A stretch of 64,000 nucleotides of DNA from Cephalopachus bancanus. Taxonomy: Eukaryota > Chordata > Mammalia > Primates > Tarsiidae. Position numbers and translations under genes: made by a program. Each line of letters opens with the position of its first letter. The first letter of the stretch is position 1. Positions 59,701 through 64,000 of the stretch are shown in pieces. The notes below the pieces were generated by a model that saw only the letters and a list, made by a program, of their open reading frames with translations, had not been told where the DNA came from and did no database searches. The stretch covers positions 3,596,001-3,660,000 of the forward strand of contig JAPVLO010000232.1 in NCBI GenBank assembly GCA_027257055.1. Reading direction: 5' to 3'.

Positions 59701-62700
59701 GAGTCCAGATAATTTCTCCTGTAGAATTTCTCATAGTCTGGCTTTGGTTGATTATTTAGTGTTATTTGCTATTTTGGGTCTACAGGCCTGATCAGATTTA
59801 AGCTGATTTTTTGAGCATGAGATTACTTCACAGATATTATGCTTTTTGATGGTGGAGCAGAATGGTTGAAGGAATGTTTTTAGAATGGTTTATTCGGCAG
59901 CAATGTGCACCATGAATTGGTGGAGAAGAAAATAAACGGGATTCCGATTGGAAGGCAAATTCTGTCAATGCAGGAAGGAAAGTCTAGGGTAAGACGGCAG
60001 GGAAGAGGAAAGCGATAGAGAGTAGAGAGATTTTGAAAGAAGAAGGGGCTTTCAAGACCTTTTTTTCGTTGACCCTAAGGCATGGAGAACTGTAAGTCAG
60101 AGTGGAAGTATGAACCTGGGTGGCTGGGAAGAGGTCTTTGTATGTGTTAAACTTGAGGTCTGCATGGCACATTATCCCTGTAGGATTGTGTACAGGCAAC
60201 AAGGTTGAGCATGGGAGACCAGGGGAGAGGTCAGAGCAGGAGGTGGAAGTTTAGGAACCCTCTGCCAGGGGATAGCTGACTGGACACAGGACCAGCTCAG
60301 AAACTTGTGAGTGAGGTGATGGGCACTTTCCTTTAATTCATCAACTTCATTGCCTTTGCATAACTGTCATAGCAGAATGTTGTGTTGTCCTCAGTGACAG
60401 GAGTTTCTGGTGGTGGTGCCACATTTGCCTGTCTCTGCTTCTGTGGTTTTCCATGGTAGCAGATTTCTGAGCAGGACCCAACTGCTGTTCAGGTCAGCGG
60501 TAGCGGCTTTGAGAAGCCGGCAATTCCTTTGGGCATGTGGACAGCTTGGAGAGAAAATAAAAGCCAGGCTCATAAGTGAGCCTGGGAGGAAGGAAGTGGT
60601 GCGGCAGGACGGGTGTATTGGGCCAGTCGTAAGGATGAAGCTGGAGTGGAGGGGATTTGGTATGCAAGCATTAGTGTTACTTCCCTCTTAATCCTGGCCT
60701 GACCTGCACGACGACTGAGAACTCATTGGTGATGGTGGGCACCAAGTGTTTCCCAGTGTCCTCTCTGGCTTCTGTCTCCACCGGAATAGAGAAGGTGTTA
60801 ATGGGACACTACAAAACTTGATAATAATCATAAAAAGTCCCTCCTGACTTAAAGGATTGTCAGAAAATGTGTTTCTCTGATAGATATCTTAGATTGTCTA
60901 ACAGCATCATATTCACTCATCTGGGCCTTACAAATACTTTTGCCTAGTTATAGAAGGATGGCAAAATAAACTTTTGCTATCAAATCTATAGCTATAATTA
61001 GTGAGAAAAGTGATGGACCCTTCTTTACAAGGGAATCATGTTCAAATCATTTTTTAAAATCTCCAGTAAGATTGTGTTGCAAATCTATTACTCTCAGAGG
61101 TGCAGAGGATTTTTTTTTAACAGTTCTGGTCTTCCCAGAAGTATTTGTTGGTGTTGCCAGAGAGTTGTGTCCTATAAATAAGTGACATGAACTCTTTCAT
61201 TAGCTACTTGAAAGTTGTGAAGGGTTTTGAAAATATGAAGTGAACAATAGCAACAACAACAACAAAATGGATCATGGATATGATTCTGTAGGTAGATGGG
61301 GGCTTCTGCCAAGTGAACTAGAGTGAATGATGAAAGCTCAGCCCGATCTAGCCAGCCACGTTGGGGTGATAAATGGCAGTACATTAGATATGTGTTAGCA
61401 ACAGGATATGGCAGTGAAAAAGGCTGGGGTTATTTCTGGCTGTGCTGCACAAACAGCATCTCATTACCAAGCTGGGGCTGATCAAACTTTCGTGAGGCAG
61501 CATCTGGGATGCTGCTGTGAATTTGGACACATGTGTGCCAGAAGAATAGACAAACAGGTGGGAGTTCCAAGCTGAGGAACTGCGGTGATTTAGGACTCAG
61601 ACGAGGCAAGTTCAGAAATGAGCATGGAAATAGAGAAGTGCTGACCTTTTCAGAGATAGGATGATGTTAAAGAAATATTGTCATAGACTACTTAGGAGCT
61701 GGTGTTGGTTTGATACAGTGCATTTAGAGGGATGACTCAAGCATTTTCAGACAACAGATCATCAAAAAGCAGCTCTAAAGCAAAACTAAACGACTATTTG
61801 TTTATGGTCAACTGTGTTTTAATCAAGGATGTTTGCTATAATGGGAAGAGGCATGCAAAATAATAATAGATTATGTAAGTCAGGTGCTTTTGATTGGTTG
61901 ATTGGAAATTCAAGTACAAATATTAATATTAAACCTGGGAAAAAAGTGAGTGGGACTTTACAGTTATCTTAAAAATTCAAGTATGAAATAAAGGAATTAC
62001 TTACTTTCCACAATAGTATAGGCAAGCACAGCAGAAACAAATAATTTAGGAAATGCAGAATGTAAACTGAATGTCAGGGAATATTTCTGCAGTGAGAACT
62101 ATTGAACCATAGAAAATATTCCCCTAGGAAAATGGGCTTGAATTTCATTGGACATTTGATCCTGACAGAATTGAATGTGTGTCAGTAGGGAAATAGGCTG
62201 AATATCCCTGTAGGCATTTTTCATTTCTCTTTTCTCTGATTCTGGGCCCTGTTGATCTCTTCACCTGCTGTGATCAGAAAGAAATTTCATCTTTTGTTTT
62301 TCTCTACCTGGACACATATCAGATGCTTTGCCGATTGACAGGCTAAAAGTGGAACTTCATTGCCCTAAGGTTGACCTGGCACCATCTCTCCTGATATTGT
62401 GGAATTACTCCCCTCTGTTTGAGATACAGTGTTAGAATCCCTCACTGAAGATGAATAAATGTGATAGAGTGGGCTGATATGTATGAGGTCAGCGTCTTCT
62501 TCAAAGACACTAATAACCCAACAGGGTTGCAAGCCGACCTCCCTGGGATGCTTTGGGAGTGACTGACAGTCTTATTTTTGCCTCTTACCCCAGGACCTTA
62601 CTTTCAAGGAAAGGGATATTTAGCAGACTAGGTCACTATAGATTCATACTGTATCCTGTGGAAATGTGATAATTTCAAGTTCCTGGATGGGAAAGGAACT

Positions 62701-63295
62701 TGAAAACTTGACTCCTTACGGTATGGCAGTGATATGTGGAGTCTTTACATGTAGAGTGTCATGGTATAAACAAAGAAGTAAACTGAAAATGCAAACTAAA
62801 ATTCTAATTTACTACAGGTGGTCTGCATTTTCTTGTTACAAACTACTCTGTTGGGTAAGATTGTTTTCTTAGCTTGGCATTCAAATGCCTCCATAATTTG
62901 GACAAAGTCCACTTTTCCAGGCGTAGTTTTACTCTTTACCATGGAATGCTGTGTTCCAGTTAAATCAGTCTTTCTCTCTGTCCTCTATGACTGTCCTATC
63001 TAACACTGGTTGTTTTATTTATGCTATACATCTTTCCTTCTGTCCTTGCTCTCATCCCTGAATACCTTCTCTGATGGGCTGCAATTCTCTGTCTAATCTT
63101 TGATGCACCCATCGATCATTTTCTTTCAAGAATTCATTGCATTTCTTGTTTTTACTAGCCATTTGACATATCTAATAGTTGCATTTTTCTTCCTCTACTG
63201 AATCTACACCTTACCTTTTTAATCAGATTAAAGGTTCTCTTGGGGACCATTTCTTACATGTCTTTAAATTTCTCACAACTTTTGTATTTCATTTT
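59701..63295. other. Mostly unique intron
   Basis: No genes seen; (CAA)n-like CAACAACAACAACAA near 61252 only. Confidence 0.45.
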
Positions 63296-63305
63296 TTTAG
63301 CATCT

Positions 63306-63606
63306 TTTTTTTTTTTTTTTGACTCGGAGTCTCACTCTGTTGCCTGGGCTGTAGTGCATGCTCATGGCCACTGCAGCCTATACCTGCTCGGCTCAGGCAG
63401 TCCTTCTGTTTCAGCCTTCCAAGTAGCTGGAACTATAGGCATGCACTACCATGCCTGGCTTATTTATGTATATATTTTTTAATGTATTGTAGAGACGAGT
63501 TCTCACCAAGTTGCCCAGACTGGTCTTGAACCCCGAGCTCAGGTAGTCCTCTTGCCTCGGCCTCCCAAAGTGCTGGGATTACAGGCTTGAGCCACCGCGC
63601 CCGGCC
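63306..63606 (-). mobile_element. Diverged Alu
   Basis: Dimer ending GAGCCACCGCGCCCGGCC with a long T-run at the tail side. Confidence 0.9.
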
Positions 63607-63794
63607 TGCACTTTCATTTTTTAAATTCATTTTCAACTGATCTTTAAGCCTTTTGAGAGAATGGCCTATAGTTTATTTAGTATGTCTGTCCCTTCTCTAC
63701 CCTCACAGAGTTTGGCAGTGTGCACCGAATAAATATGTCTTGAACAAATGAGTAGTTGATACTCAGTACACATCTTTTGATGGGTTGATTTAAG

Positions 63795-64000
63795 ATGTGC
63801 TTTAGGCCAAATGTTTATGTCCCTACTGCACTGAAGTCTTATCCCTAATGTGATGGTGTTTGGAGACTGAGCCTTTGGGAGGTGACTAGGTCATGACAGC
63901 AGAGCCCTCATGCATGGCGTTAGTGCTGTTAAAAGGAGGCCTCTGGGACTCCCTCTCCACTTCTGCCATATGAGGGTTTGGTGAGAATATGACCATCTGT
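63795..64000 (+). mobile_element. MST/THE1-type MaLR LTR fragment, cut by the window edge
   Basis: The sequence GTGATGGTGTTTGGAGACTG, followed by CCTTTGGGAGGTGACTAGGT and CCATATGAGGG, follows the MSTA-type LTR pattern in order. The element continues beyond 64000. Confidence 0.75.

Overview
This is a window of primate nuclear DNA, most likely from a lemur (strepsirrhine). Many Alu copies carry diagnostic changes: an A-tail side beginning GAGTTGGAGTCTCACTCTG, an internal ATTTATTGTAGAGATGAGG, and a 5' end reading GCCGGGCTCGGTGGCTCAGC. From memory these fit lemur Alu (AluL) rather than anthropoid AluS/Y or the tRNA-fused galago and loris Alus. The species call is an inference. The window lies inside one very large host gene, EXOC4 (SEC8, an exocyst subunit), transcribed on the + strand. 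Only two coding exons are visible, 27214-27457 and 45813-45987. They splice in frame with each other, and the rest is intron.

Layout. 1-9.8 kb: AT-rich intron made mostly of old antisense L1, with Alu copies, (TG)n arrays and a tiny TSD-flanked U2 snRNA fragment. 9.8-12.8 kb: mostly unique intron with one MIR. 12.80-17.43 kb: a complete, very young class II (betaretrovirus-like) endogenous provirus in the sense orientation of EXOC4. Its two 252-bp LTRs look identical and it is flanked by the 6-bp duplication GTGAAG. It has a tRNA-Ile-type primer binding site, a 26-copy 28-bp minisatellite in the leader, an open gag truncated in capsid, an open RNase H tail plus integrase, a decayed env, and a polypurine tract. 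17.4-27.2 kb: unique sequence, an Alu cluster, a long antisense L1M and a mariner-like remnant. 27.2-45.8 kb: the first exon, then an 18.4-kb intron with MIR, MER5-like, Alu and L1 pieces and two neighbouring minisatellites (39 bp and about 82 bp). 46-64 kb: the following intron, with a HAL1/L1 ORF1-like piece, a 1.69-kb antisense class II solo LTR split by an Alu, MER5A, more Alus and a truncated MST-type LTR at the right edge.

Biology. The host part encodes an internal segment of SEC8, which tethers secretory vesicles to the plasma membrane. The provirus is the most notable element. Its parts needed in cis (LTRs, PBS, leader, PPT) look intact, while NC, protease, RT, most of RNase H and SU are missing and env is frameshifted. 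This fits a non-autonomous, env-less derivative moved by another element's enzymes, although deletion after insertion is not excluded. Repeat family names come from pattern memory, not a database search. Boundaries of old repeats are approximate.
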